This document shows positions 22,995 to 36,079 of a stretch of 64,000 bases of DNA, one piece after another. Origin of the DNA: Sarcocystis neurona (Eukaryota > Apicomplexa > Conoidasida > Eucoccidiorida > Sarcocystidae); assembly GCA_000727475.1 (NCBI GenBank), contig KL647300.1, forward strand, positions 2,563,063-2,627,062, read 5' to 3'. The translations under genes and the position numbers were made by a program. Positions within the stretch are counted from its first letter, which is position 1. Each line of letters starts with the position of its first letter. The notes beneath the pieces were generated by a model. That model saw nothing but the letters and a program-made list of their open reading frames with translations. It was not told where the DNA came from and made no database searches.

Positions 22995-25900
22995 TTATCC
23001 GCTGAGCCGCTGTTTCCACCACCGTGCCACTGATGAGTCAGTGATGTGTGTGACATCTACGGTAGAAATACAACGTTTCAGATTATTCTGTAGCTCACCT
23101 GCAGGGCCACTGCGACACACTGCGGCACTCAAAGGCATATTCCCTTGTGACGCAGCTACGCTAAGAGCTTCAAGGTGCGGGGACAGCCCCTCCATCAACA
23201 TGGATTCCCACAACGCGAGGCTTCGTTGGTAAACCTGACCCGTCTTTAAAAATGCCTTTAACAACTCAATGGAGCGCAGAGCGGCGCAGAAAGCCGCTAA
23301 AAAGACGTCGTCCTTTCTCCTGACTTTATTGTGCACTACTCTGACGTACGTAGGAGTCGGCAAGTGAGTGTCTGCAAAACTGTTGAAAGCCCCTGCAACG
23401 GAAATTGATGGGTTGAGGCGGCCTGAAGAATCTTCCACTCGAGTCCGCAGAACCCTTGAGACTGCGCGAACTGCACGGAAGAATCACACAGAGGGCACAC
23501 AATGTGTGTTCGTAAAATGCTTCCTACAGAGAACGAGGAGAGGTCATAGCGCTGTTATCAGCCGGGCATCGCATTACACATTGAATTATTAGGGAACCGT
23601 AGCTCCAGTGGTTCCGCATCGTCTTGCGCACTGCAGTACACGAGGAATCATAAAGGAGCAGCTACTTCGAAGGCTCCCCGTCTTCCTGTTCGTTTTTGCC
23701 CCCAACAAGTCGCCGGCCGTGCTATCAAACGTTAGCAAGGTCTGGGTAGCTTGTAAGTAGTACATTAAGTCAGTTCGTGAATACAGGAAAGCCGCTGTGG
23801 TCTGTTGCCGCCTCCGTGGCCGACGCTCGCACCAAGTCACGTCGCGAGTGATCTGCGCAACTGCTGGAGTTCCTTTTAGCAGAAGGCTACGCGGTGACGC
23901 GACCATTTTGGCGCAAAACCATGAACAGTTCCTGTGCCTTCAGCAGCCCCCGTTAACGGCGGATATTTTCTGATGCAATTGCGCCTCAAGAGAGAGACGC
24001 GCGAGTGCCTCTTTGAAAAGTTGCAGAGTTCTCACTTGCTCTGGTACAGAGAGAATGCTTTTCTGCAACATTTTCGCACAAACGAACACAAGCGGACACA
24101 GCACGCTTGAACGCATTACAGGCCTACACACGGTTGATTCTGCCGAATGAGCGCATCGGGCGGGGGTTTACAACGTGCGGGGCCACCGCTTCTTTCTGAT
24201 ATGCAGGTAGGTTGGAGTACTGCTCCCGCAGTCGTCTTTCATAAAGACGACTGCCATCCTTTCTTGGATGAAAGAAACAGACGTCTTCGGACGTGAGCTT
24301 ACTGGATTGCTGTTTAGGGACCTTTAGTGTGTTCCACTGCTCCACAAACTCTCCAACTCCAGGCCTGCTGGTTTCGAGCAAAACCGATTGGAGGTCTTGA
24401 TAGGACGACGTTACAATTGTTGCTGCAGCGCACTGACTGACGACATCTGGGTCTTCCGCGATGTACACACCTTCACGTAGTGCTTTCATCACTCGGTGCT
24501 CCAGTTCGCGAGATGGCACATTAATTTGGACAGAGTTGGCGGCGGGACAGTGTGCTGTGTGAGAACGAATGCACCACAAACCACAGGCAGGTGAGAGCTA
24601 CGGTGAAAAAGTTTCACCAGCGTGGTTTCCCCATGGTTCGAAGCGCATTTGGCGAAAGAGCTACGTTTACGGTCTTCCTGGCAAAAAACCCCAACAGAAT
24701 ATGATGGGGGCAATTTTTTCGAAAGCAACGTTCAGCCTCCTTACGTGTTTGGACTGCCACAACGGCTCCGCCCTGGAAAAGTTGAACTGCGAAAGGGCAA
24801 CGACGCACACAAATGCATTGGGTGCAGTAACAAGAAGAGAAAGATATCTGCAACACTCTGTGTCTTATTGCGTGACATGTTTTTCCCTTCTGTGTTCGCG
24901 CACGTCTCTGCTGTGGACAACGCGGTTGAAGGAGTGAAGGACGGTTCTTATTCGACAGGAGGCACCCGGCCTACGCAAAAGTGCACTTACTCCAACCTTG
25001 TATTTTGTACAACCTTTCACAAAACTGGCGGCTACTTTCGAATGATGCCGCCAAAGGACCAGCGTGGCCTCGTGCGCTCTCCCGTACAATGGAAGGCAGA
25101 AATTTCCCTGCGTAATAAGGTGCAGGGGTAATCAGACCATTGCATCTGCAAAAGCGAACGCATTAACTCTGCTGTTCTATTGTCTAGGATGCAGCGGCAG
25201 GACACGCAGGCGAGCGTCAGCCTTGACGCACAAAACCTCCAGCGAGTTATTCGCAGTTGGAACACAAGGTACTCTTCTTCCTCGTTTCCTTCACGAGGGA
25301 AATGAAAGTGGCTGAGTCGAGCCTCTCGCCAGAGCCAATAGGATGTGCGAAGGGGACGGCGCGCACCTGATACGGACTGTGTTCAAGAAAAACTGAGAAG
25401 GCACCGAGGTCCCCTACACGCGCGGCCAGATGTGTTCATTCCTCTGGAATATTCTGGAATGGCTGGATAGGTTATGCAGCAAAGAAATACAGTTGCACAA
25501 AGTTAATTGTAAACAGTTTTAACCATACTTTTTTGAAAAAAGAAATCCAGGTGTGGCGAGCCACAACAGCATCCCTACCGCACGTGATGCACAACGCAAA
25601 GCGAAGGTGTGGCAAACTTCTTGATGATTTCCCAAAGCCGAGTGACGCAAAAGTAGTCGCAAACGTAGGCACCTCAAGCGCCTTCTCATATAGTTCGTCA
25701 ACGTCCTTGATATCCTCTTGCTCTATGTACTTGGAGTAGAGCTTGACAACTGCAATACAGTCTTTTTGTTTTCACGCACAGTACATGAGGAAACGCAGAG
25801 ACAGCAACAGCCATTAACTTTTGACTATGATCATGAACGAGATTCTGTCCACAAGTCAGAATATGTGTTGTACAAGCAAAGCCGCAAAATTCTCAAATCC

Positions 25901-28900
25901 CATCCAGGCTGGGTTTACTGTGTTGTGGCGTGCGTCTCTGGGATGGTTTTCTTATTCTTTCAACAGGGAGGACTGTAACAGAAAATATGTCTGGCTTAAG
26001 ACGTCGCGCATGTCGAGACCATGCATCGATAATGCAGAGTACCCACCGTCTTCGGCGGGGACTCCCTGTTGTACGGTAGTCACTACGGCCTCCTCCTCCT
26101 CCTTAATGGCAGGTGCTGGCTGGGGTTCTTCTAGCGTCACGTCTGGCTCAGTTACTACTTTTTCATGAGCGGTTGTAGCCCGCGTTGCCTTGGGGGGCGC
26201 CGTGGTGACCTGTGGCTTTTCCGGGGGAGGGGGAATTATCCCTTGTAATGTCTCGGGGGAAGGAGCGGTAGGTTCCTCAGGGATTGTTACGGGCTGCGGC
26301 TTCTCCGGAAGAGGTGGAACTATCTCTTGCAATTCTTCGGGTGTCGGCGTGACAAATTCCTCGGGGACAGTTGCTGGCTGTGGCTTCTCCGCCGGCGTCG
26401 GAACTATGCCTTCAACGGTCGTGAGCTGCGGCACTTCTTCTTTGTGAAGTGGTTGGGGGGTAAGATCTTTCAACTCCGGCGACTTCTGCGGCTTCCAGGG
26501 GAGTGCTATTGTCATATCTTCAGGAGGGCGGATTTCGCACTTCCGAGGAGGCAGCGAAGATACGAACCAACTGCATACGCCTGCAGAGACAGCAAGTGAA
26601 CTGTGGAGGGCCACACCGTTGCAGTGCTTGTTTTAGCCAAAAAAGTTCGATGGAAGCTGCCTACATCAGCCAACAAGGACGCTCACTTCTGTTTTATTCG
26701 TTAAACATACGAAAAAATATAATGCAGGCGGTTTGTTTGTAACGGGTTTTCGTCAGTAGCCCTGAATTTTATTTTCGGTGGCCGCCCTGCTAACGGGTCT
26801 CCAGCTGCATCGCCAACGGCTTCAGAGGCTTACCAAGGATTTGATTCAGTCGAGGATTCAACGGGTAGTGATATGGATTGGCTGCACCTTGGGTAGGAGC
26901 ATAATATATCAGGCGCACAGCAGAGTTAATTATGATACGGGAGTGTCTTGCGACGGGACAAGCCGCACCGAGCTCACATAGTGCTTTCATGCTCACGGAT
27001 GCCCCCGATTAGATATAAAGGAGAGTTTTAAATTTGTCCGTACCACATGGTAGATGTTCCTTACCGGGGCTCCCGCTATTCTAATATCTCGCGGAACTGC
27101 TCGCCACCTGCACCCAGGTGATTTGTCACGATTGGCAGCCTCTGGTGCATATCTCTTTTTTTCTTTACTAACACGCTAGAGTGTTTGAATCTACTATCTT
27201 GCGACGAACATCCTTGACTGCGTAGCCGAGGCATTAAGGTAGTTATTTCGTATGCCTGTTTTAGAGAGACGGCAGAGTCCTCTTTCCTGCAACTTTGAGG
27301 GGCTATTCGAGGTCAAATAACGTTTCGTTGCCTGCGTCGAGCCGTTGTGTCTCTTTCAGCACGTATGTACAATCTACGAGCATGGGAGTGCATACTCTGA
27401 ATTGTAGCTTGTGGACCGTCTGCTGTGTCCGTCCAGGTCTCAGGCAACCTGAAGTCCAACACACTTCGAAGCCAAATAGCTGTGCTGTGCAGGGCGTCTT
27501 TGAATTCCCCCTTCGGTCCCACAGAACGCAGTTTCTCTGGGCAGCTAGCACCATCCAAAGCAGTGACTAGCGGGAAGGCTGCAGCTGGTGCCCTCTTGAA
27601 GGTCTTTTCGAAGTTCTGGTCGACGTAGTAAGGTAGGCGAATCTTAACAGGGGGGCGGTCACGATCGGAGAGCACGAAATTGTAGAAGTGCTGGGTTAGA
27701 TGCAACGGGTGCACTGCGGAGAAAGTACAACATTGAAATGTGACGGGAAAATACACTTAAACAACAATTACATGTCAGCGTGCCCCGCGAGATACATGTA
27801 GTTCCATAATGATGTAAGTTGTACATGTGGGACGGCGTTGTACCACCTGACGGACGAAAGTTTCTTAGCAGTTGGCGAATAGTAGCTGCAGATCACGTAC
27901 AGTGGCAGCGACCCTTTATTACATTCAGGAAAAAAACTAGAACTGTGAAGGCACTCATTTTACCTTGCAGGTTAGCGAAAGCATCAATTTCTACAGAGAT
28001 CGATTCCGCGCCTTTTTGCACTACCGACTTGAGGGTGAAGGCAGGTGCTTCCATGTTGTGAGGCCCCGTATACTGAAGTGCTTCTAGAGTATCGGAGAGC
28101 TCCTGCGCAATGCGCAGCTCGTCCGCCCTGCACTGGCTGTATTGCTGACGTTGAGAACGGACAGCTTTCACAGCATGGTGGAGGACCGTCATACTGCGGC
28201 CAATAGCGAATCTATGCGGAAAAATTTCGGCTGCGCTCTTAGAACTGCCAAGCGCCCCCGTTTTCACGCCGTACAAGGACACAATGAAGTCTTCGAATGA
28301 GGCATCCTTCTGCTCTGCCTTAAACTGCAGGAAGAGATGCTGAAGCGCTTCGGCCTTCAAAATCGCCCTTGCCCAAGAATCGCGACCGTCCAAGTCCCTC
28401 CCGCAGTCCACTGGAAAGTCGCACACACATACGGGAAACCACATCTTCCCAAAGTTGGCACCGGCACAAGGTAAACTGAAAACGTCGTAAGTTTGACTGG
28501 TGCAGTGAGATACACCCAGTGGGGAGCAATGCACAGAATTGCCGTCATTCTCCTAAATCTTGCAGACACAGAGTGGCTACTATGCGAGTGAACCAGAAGG
28601 TAACTATGGTGCTGCTGTCCAGCAGGAGCGCTGGAGGCTGCAGATCTACTACGGTCTCTAATGGAGAGGAGTGAAAAATTACGTTGTCCAAGCTCTATGG
28701 CAGTCAGGTGCCGCAGGTCCATGTTGACCTCTCGGTTGCCTAGATGTCGCACAATCTCTTTGCAGTTCGGAGAGACACTAGCGGCATCCAGCCAGTGCGA
28801 TACACGATCTTGCAACAAATTCGGGTTCTTTGAGCATGCCTTCAGGAATGCTTCGGACGGGGTTGGGCAACCTCCAATAGGGACGGAAGAGAGCCCCGCT

Positions 28901-31900
28901 GGATTTACGCAGTCCGTCACGATCCTTTGGTCTGCCAGGATTGCTGGCACCATCGATCTCACGCAGTCTGGAAGAAAACAATCACCTCGTACTGTTGGTA
29001 ACTTGTGCGATAACTGCCACTGATGGTATCACTTATTTCAGCTACGCAGCACTCACAGAGAGAATGCCAGCTCACACAGAGACGCTTACTAGTCCGCAGT
29101 GTTCACACGTATGTATCAAGTGCGCACCTCCAAGAGTAGAAGTACATGTATGTTTACGTGTAGATACGTATCGCCACAACGTATGCGCAAGCGTGCGCTA
29201 GCATTCCTGTAGAGGCAGATTCAATCTTACGTAGAGGTAGTCAGGTGTCAGACTCGCACATACGTTGACCCTCTGAAGTGTTGGGCAGTCCTACACTGTA
29301 CGCGCTACACTTCCGTGCAGGTTCCAGCAACGCACTCGGTGGCATCTGAGGGAAACGCTATATTTCAAAGTCCTGTTGCTGTGGTTTCTGCAACGGAGTA
29401 TTCTGAGCAGAGCGTTTTTTCCTGAGTACGGTAGACGTTAGGTGTAATTTTGCAAATTCTGCCAGAGAAGTCGACGTTTGCTAGCGTTCAGCCTTCCACT
29501 AGATGCACGACTCGTTCGACAACGTATTTTCAAGATCTACACGGCTTTGGTGTAAAAGGAGATGCCCACCATAAGTAGCATCAATGACGAACAAAGGAGA
29601 GATTTCGTCCTCAAAATTCGACTGCCCTCCACCAGTCGCACCCGGCCTGTGTTGCCTTTCAGTCGCATTTTCTCCACTCCGAGCAGCATGCGTTCTTTCT
29701 AAAACAATTCTGCTTGCCAGGGCTCCTGCAAAACGTCGACCCATGAAAGCAATCACCCTGATGTGGAACCAGGGACACGGTGGGCTTCTTGGGAAACAAC
29801 GTTGCCCCTGAAACGTAAGCAAAATGATCCAAGAAGCCCTAAGGGAGAACGGCGGGACGTCGCTGCAGAGATGCCATCATCTAACAATTTCGTCCTTGTC
29901 ATACTGCATGTGATAGCGCACCAATCTCACTTTCACTCGTTTGTCGTATTGCGGACATCGAAAACAACAGATGTTGGGCACGCGAAGCGTTCTAGTTGGG
30001 GAGACTTTTTCCGTGCGTCATAGTTGGCGCACTGCACAACACGAGCCGCAGTCGCCTTACGTTTTACAAGCCTGTGAACTGCCGGACTGAGCTGAGATTC
30101 AATCCTTCTATCTGTACTGGTCTTCTCCACAGCGATCTCCGCTTTAATGCGCTCGGATATAAATTGGGCTAATGTCTCAGAAGTTCTTTCCGTCTTCCGT
30201 GAGCTTCGTCCACTGAGAAGGATCTCCTGCAGGATGGCAGCCGCCACCTGACTGCTCAAGCCTAAAGCAATGCACTAGTACAACAGAGTTTAGCTAATGA
30301 AGTGCAGGTGCACCAAGTTGTGAGGAGCGCTAGCAGTCGTCATTGACATTCAATTAGTCAGTTCAAGAGGCAGCGGCAAACAACACCCGCGTGCCCTCCA
30401 GCCCACGACATACAAGAGCTCTTAACCACTTTCTACACACATACTTTGCAGAATCGCCGTAGTGGAAAGATTGGTACGGTATCCGAGAACTTCCAGGCGT
30501 TTTTTGAAGGGGAGAAGCTGAATCTCCGAATTGATAGCAAACACGGTCTGAGAAATCTCCAGCGTAAGCTGTGACGTTTGCACCGTGTCGTCCTCGCTCC
30601 GTCCTATGTCGACACCGCAGGAAGATAGAGAAAACTGTCACTTGTACGAGTTGCTCAGGGTGTTCCGCAGGGGTGCCTGCATACATCACTCGCAAGCGCG
30701 CCATCGTTTTACACCTTCTACCGTCCACTGCAGAGTAGCGGATCTACAAGCGCCCCTCATGGCCCTGCAACTCCTGCGCTGCACCAGCGCCTCTTAGAAG
30801 GCACGACCGTGCGCATGAAAGAAGACTCTTCGGGCGCCTGGTAATATACTATATATGAAGTAACGAAACCGTCCCCGCGGAAAATGCGCACGTTGTCGCA
30901 AGGGACTAACATCTCAGGTCCTTGCGTCATGTGAACCAGTTCACCCAGTACGTCAGTGCTGAAGGGTCAGCTGTCGTGTTGGTGTCTACTCATCCGTATA
31001 CGATTAAAATTTGCACGTGTCCACAGAAACGATAAACAGGAACTTTTGATCGGATAGCGTACGAAACAGCTGGGCTTACGACGTGACACGCCACTGAGTG
31101 GAAACAACGCATATTTGGGTTTTACTTTTTAGGATCTGGAACTGCGCAGAGGAGGGCGAGCTGAAAAAACCAAGTGCGTACTTCTCCGCCATTTGTGTAA
31201 GCTCGAGATCTGGAAGGGCTCTAATGGCAGGCAAGAAATTTTGCTGTTCAACCTCTCCAGGGAACAAAAGCCACAAGTTGTCTTTCTCTTGTGAAGCAAC
31301 AATTTCTGCAAGTTCTAACACAGCGTTTTTGACACGCCCTAACTTCTCTGAGTAAGGAGGGGGGGGCGCGATTTCCAGCGTGGAAATCGTGTGGCTGATG
31401 AAGTCCAAATGTTTCGCAAAAAATGCCGCGTGTAGCTTATTGGGTATCTGGACGATAGTTCTTGAAATGCAGTTGCGCAGTGGAATCTGGTAGCGCTTGG
31501 CAGGGCTGATCACATGTTTGCAGAGGATCTGCAAATCGACTACGAAAGAGCCGATAAGACTCGCCGCAGCTGAGAAACGAGCACACGAAACTTGACGAAT
31601 CAGCACATTGTGGTAGACTTTCCTCCGTACGTGCGCCAGCAGAGGGAAGTGCAAAACAATCAGGTGGACATTTCACCAATTCTGAAAACCAGCTGCGTGC
31701 CACGACACGTACATGTAGAACAGGTGCACGTACATGCAGCAGTAAACAAACGACTGAGGGGAGAAAAAGGAAAGGTTGGCTTATTATTGCCCACGGTGTG
31801 AACCTCTACCACGTTTGGTGGGCAGCGGACCTGTGAAGGCAGACGAACGCAGGGTTCCCAGTGCTGCACTTGTTGCTGATGAAACGCGAAATCCAACCGC

Positions 31901-34900
31901 CTCCGCCAGTACTTGCAGGTTCTCGAGGACGTATGTCGCCAACTGGAGTGGTACTACGAAGGACGCAGAAGTGCAAAATTAAGGTTAGAGATGGAGACTT
32001 CGATAGTCCTCTGACACTCCAGATCATGTCGACGCAGCTGAGCTTGCAGGGGGTCTTTGGCAGAAATGTAGAGGCATAATATGCTCACGCACGTCACCAA
32101 TCGCCGGAGACTGCGCAGCAAGTAACTCTCTGTGTATTAGCGTGGTAAGTGGATACCCGAACGTGATAGAACTCCAGCTTACCGTGGAGCAGTCCGCAGG
32201 ATCTGCCGTGCAGCGTGCTCACGAAGCGCAGAAGTTGCTCCCGCTCTGCCTCACTGCAGGACTTAAGACCGGAAAGGGCTGCGCTGACAAGCTCTGGCTT
32301 TCCTTCCAGGCTCGTCTTTAACACGCCATAGGGTTGCTCATGTAGAGCATCATATCGTTCCAGTGCACTTTCAAGAAAAGCCCACGTAATTTGCTGGTGG
32401 ACGCCGCTAACTTCGGCAGCCGAAATTGCCTCTTCCATGGTAATGAGAAGTTCTGAACCGCATTTCGCCACAACAGTCCAGTGCACCTGCTGTTGAGGTG
32501 CATTTACATGGAAAGATGAGGTAACACAGATGATGACAAAAGATTGATCGCGCCTGCTCGCGACTCCGACAAATAATATAGGCTTGCTGCAATTAAAAGA
32601 AAACAAGAGGCACGTTCAGCGCACAGCTTTCATGAACCGTCAAAGAGCTTTCTGCGTCACACACAATTATCCGTACACCTAAAAAGCTGCTTGTACGGAG
32701 TTATGCCATTTGTCTTTTCCACAGCATTTTTTCCTGCCCTCACCGGTGAGACCCTCCAGGAAGAGGTTATGCATGTTTGGCATGGTTGCACTAGTTGATT
32801 GAGCTGGTGTTGACCTAGAGTTGGATACCGTTGCGGACAAGCAAGTAGAAGACTTTTCCAGCAACAGAATGAAAGGAGCAGTTACGCAGCCGGCTTCGGC
32901 TATACAGCGCGCTCCTATGAGGATAGTACGTTGGTTGTTTTTCACCGCGTCAAAAGTGTCGTTGACAGATTTCCGAAATCCTGGCATTGCTGCGGAGATG
33001 AAAACACGTATAAGCAGCAGCTTTTTACAGCGAGCTCTCGATAGCAACGCCGCAGCACGTGCTTGCGCACAGTCAAGGATTTAACACCCAGTGAGCAGCA
33101 CTCTCCCGTTTTGTTACATTCTATCATGAATTAGTTCCACACATGGTGCCGCATCCCGCCCTGGGTGTGCCTCTGTTTTTACTCATGTATCAGCTCTGCA
33201 GCGAGACACTGAAAAACGAATATCGACGAATAAAACCCATCCTTCACAAGTTCAGCGCGTGTCTACTCTGTGACACACGCTCGACAGGCTACTCTGAGGG
33301 GGTCCATAGAAGTAAAAGAAGTACCTTCGACCAACCGAGCCGCAAGCTGGTATTTTGTGTGCTGAAGGATTCGCCTCCATACTACGGATGAGAAGACTTT
33401 ACGATCAGTAACATATTGTCCGGCAGCCTCCTTAACGAGTGCGCTGGTTTCTTGATCTTTAAGGGCAGCCTCCGCTCCGTTAAACACTGTGTTCAACACT
33501 TCATTCTCGCGAGGCATCCGGCGGCTTGTTTTCTCCAGCCGCGCAGCTGCTTCGTAAGCGAGTATCCTGTAGCTTTCCTCTGCACAGCAGGACGGGCATG
33601 CAATCCGGATATACTCTTTTCGGCGAAGGAAGAGGTGGACGTTCTGCCAGGGCGTCAACAATGAGGTGGCCGTTGTCAGCAGGCAATGCGGACATATTTA
33701 TCTCCGTCGCTTATATCAGTCTGAACACGGCTGCGCGGCATCCGTCTTTTACATGGCGCTGTGTGTGTCGAGCTACTCCAAAATTTATAGGTAGACCCAC
33801 CTACACATGTGGTCAAGTAAGATCTTTCTCCTGTGAGTTCCGGCGTTCCAATAATTGTGAGAATCGTCTTTAGTGGTTGCATGGTACCAGATTTGACAAT
33901 GCTCAGCACACCATCACTTCCAGAGAGCCCCTTGAACGCGCCCGTAGCCGCAAAACACGCTGTGCGCCAAACACAAGAGAGTCACATTAACACACTGGCG
34001 GACAACACCGTGCACGTACGGTGCAGCGTTCTCAGTCCAAGGTAGAAGGTGTCAAGACATTGTGCTGCAGGCGCAGGAAAGCAACCCACGGCTGAAACGT
34101 CTGCATGCCAGCGACACCTGTACCAACGTACTTTCAATCTCCCATTTTAAAGCTTCATGAATTTTGTCCGAAGAGTAACCATACTCGGTACCCAGCTTTG
34201 AGTTCAGTTTGAAAAGGGCGCCCTCGATGTCTTTGAGTGATGTATTTTGTACAACCGTTTTCGGCCATTCAGGAAACAGTACTGGCCAGAGGTGTGAGAG
34301 GCCGTGCCGCGCAATCTGCATGGCTAAACGCAGACGTCGTCAACACTGGCCACACAGATGCGCGTTACATTCCCTCGTCTCCCCCAAACGCCTGCTTCAA
34401 CACCGCTGCTTCCGGAGGCGTGTGCATGCATGGATGTTTCTTTTAAACAGTTGAACTGCGACCGTTTTCAGCAAATGATTCAACGCAGAGTGAAGTAATT
34501 TCTTCTGTCAGCGTAGAACAACTTCGCTAGGGTCTCTGACCTTGTAAGGAAGAATGAAGCCAAGGTTTCTCTGTTATCGGCGCTATCTCCGCGTTCCCGT
34601 AGAGAGCGTTGGGCGTGTATGATGACAGCATTACTGCAGAAAGGAAGAGTAGAATCAGCAGGTATTTGGTAAACTGGGGGCCTAAGCGCCCCGTTATCGG
34701 CGAATGTCTGGAAGGCATATGCATCTTCACGAAGAAGCCCACTGAAATCCCGTAGGTTGAACATGAGCCGACCGAACAGGCTAATCACAGGCTCTCCTCA
34801 GCATTTCAGCTTAACCAAGGGAAAGACGCTCAGAAGGAAAGTAGCAAATCGTTTAAGTGAAATTGTTGACGCCTGCAGTCCACCTAAGATAACCAGTGGG

Positions 34901-35132
34901 TACTATCATCCTGAAAGAAGCCACCTACTTCAGCAGGAAGCATGGGCTGCGGAGTGATGAGTACGCGAAGCAGCAATCTTCGAGTGTTCTGGTGCTTCAC
35001 GGCGGATTACGTGGTTCGAATAGTACTTCTTATCACGGAAGCCGCTAATTCGTCTGTTCCAGCGTGCATGGCAATCCAGCTGTCGAGCACGTTAGGATCG
35101 ATGCAGTCGGACAAGACGGGGCTTAACATATG
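22995..35132 (-). CDS. Very large multi-exon protein with proline-rich repeats
   Basis: Rebuilt from splice sites and phase. Exons (minus strand, 5' to 3'): 35132-35011, 34780-~34547, 34315-~34124, 33579-33325, 32989-32829, 32489-32183, 31569-31126, 30603-30445, 30261-30061, 29725-29570, 28967-~28655, 28552-27964, 27713-27396, 27217-27169, 26991-26834, 26580-26047, ~25971-25913, ~24563-24135, ~24075-23950, ~23906-23600, ~23438-22995 (stop). Junctions from 33579 to 29725 and from 28552 to 26047 join in phase. The total is about 1800 residues. The protein is mostly helical and soluble-looking, has Cys-containing segments (FPVCVCDFPVDCGRDLDG) and a 28-residue proline-rich repeat at 26.2-26.4 kb. 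A possible signal-like start (MHPPGKLLTAVVAAYAW) lies at ~35290. Size, secretory hint and proline repeats recall rhoptry-neck (RON) proteins, but I cannot confirm that. Confidence 0.6.
24228..24254. repeat. Perfect 12-bp palindrome inside an exon
   Basis: GCAGTCGTCTTT (24228-24239), loop CAT, then AAAGACGACTGC (24243-24254): both arms are perfect reverse complements with a 3-base loop. It lies in a coding exon of the large minus-strand gene, where it encodes GSRLYERRL. Confidence 0.8.
26210..26415 (-). repeat. 84-bp coding repeat (proline-rich 28-mer)
   Basis: About two and a half imperfect copies of an 84 bp unit, all in frame. The unit encodes GIVPTPAEKPQPATVPEE followed by a variable (F/P)(V/T)xP(T/S)PExLQ(E/G) half. 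Successive copies begin IVPTP, IVPPL and IIPPP. Kept frame and amino-acid-level conservation argue for a selected, extended proline-rich segment. Confidence 0.75.
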
Positions 35133-35572
35133 CTGAAACTAGACCCTAATGCGCTCAAAACTTCGCAGAGCTGCAATTTGAAGAAGGATTCATATCTCAG
35201 GAAGCTCTGCGGTGTCGGACCACCAGTCGGTGTTCGTCCATGCGTAGGCAGCCACAACTGCAGTCAGAAGCTTTCCAGGTGGATGCATGGGATGTCCTAC
35301 GGTAACGTGTGTATGTGAACGGGCTAACCCACAGGGACGAAGGACACCTTGGAAATCAGGCAGAGTGGGTTTTACACATTCATCAGTTGAGATATAACTG
35401 CAGATTTCACTACCTCAATTTCAAGGTGACGCACTCAAATTCCCCTGATTTAAAAATCACCTCCATTTCACGTGTGGCCTGACCTGCACTTAGCTTCGCA
35501 GGTGGGGTAAGCTACATGACGAAGGCGCACCTCACAAATTTGCACAGGTTTCTTTATCGTGAGCTACGGCAC
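35133..35572 (-). other. Unresolved 5' region of the large minus-strand gene
   Basis: A minus-strand frame at about 35315-35200 (KLLTAVVAAYAWTNTDWWSD, preceded by an in-frame ATG) is coding-like and could be the first exon with a signal peptide, but its donor and phase to the exon at 35132 are not settled. The rest shows no clear exon. Confidence 0.35.
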
Positions 35573-36079
35573 TCACTGGCGAATGGTTGCGTACGAGCTG
35601 CTGTGTGCGCTACGAGAGTCACCTTTTCGCAGATCTGTACAAGGTGGCTGGGATAAATATGTCTTTGTCTCTTTCCACCTTCGATTGCAGGCGGCTACTG
35701 TGCACACAAGAGTGCGTGTACTTGGTAGTTTACTTGCCGGCATGGTACCGCGCGAGTCGAGCATTCGAGTCAACAATTGCTTAACTCTCGAAACAGCAAG
35801 GGAACAAACGAGCCGCACGCAGCAGATCTGACTACGTAGTCTATTCCCAATGGCATTGACGTTGCAGCGCATCAGGGAAAAACATGCGAGTACGATCCAT
35901 AGCGTCGGATACGTTGTCAACTTGCATAGTGTCCGTAAACCTACCCGACAGGCGCCTGGCCTGCGTCTTCTCCATGTATCTCCATTGTGTACGTACACTT
36001 TCTCCCTACACTCAGTCAGCTCGCAGTACAGGCGGCGAGGCCGGCGAGGGTGCCGCCGACATGAAATCATTGCCGGCAC
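35573..36079 (-). CDS. Possible minus-strand exon, one hydrophobic segment
   Basis: An open minus-strand frame of 168 codons, basic and Cys-rich, with one hydrophobic stretch (YPTLWIVLACFSLMRC) long enough for a signal anchor. The opposite strand is also open over part of it, and I found no matched splice sites, so this is weak. It would lie immediately 5' of the large gene if real. Confidence 0.2.
   Translation of the reverse strand: MPAMISCRRHPRRPRRLYCELTECREKVYVHNGDTWRRRRPGACRVGLRTLCKLTTYPTLWIVLACFSLMRCNVNAIGNRLRSQICCVRLVCSLAVSRVKQLLTRMLDSRGTMPASKLPSTRTLVCTVAACNRRWKETKTYLSQPPCTDLRKGDSRSAHSSSYATIRQ

Noticed and set aside
24622..25131. Plus-strand open frame of 169 codons
   Set aside because: It lies opposite the minus-strand gene between two of its exons, has no matched splice sites and uses an alternative start. 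I treat it as a shadow over intron sequence.
26190..26447. Plus-strand Gly/Ser/Cys-rich frame
   Set aside because: It is the antisense of the proline-rich repeat; the Gly-rich pattern is the mirror of Pro codons.
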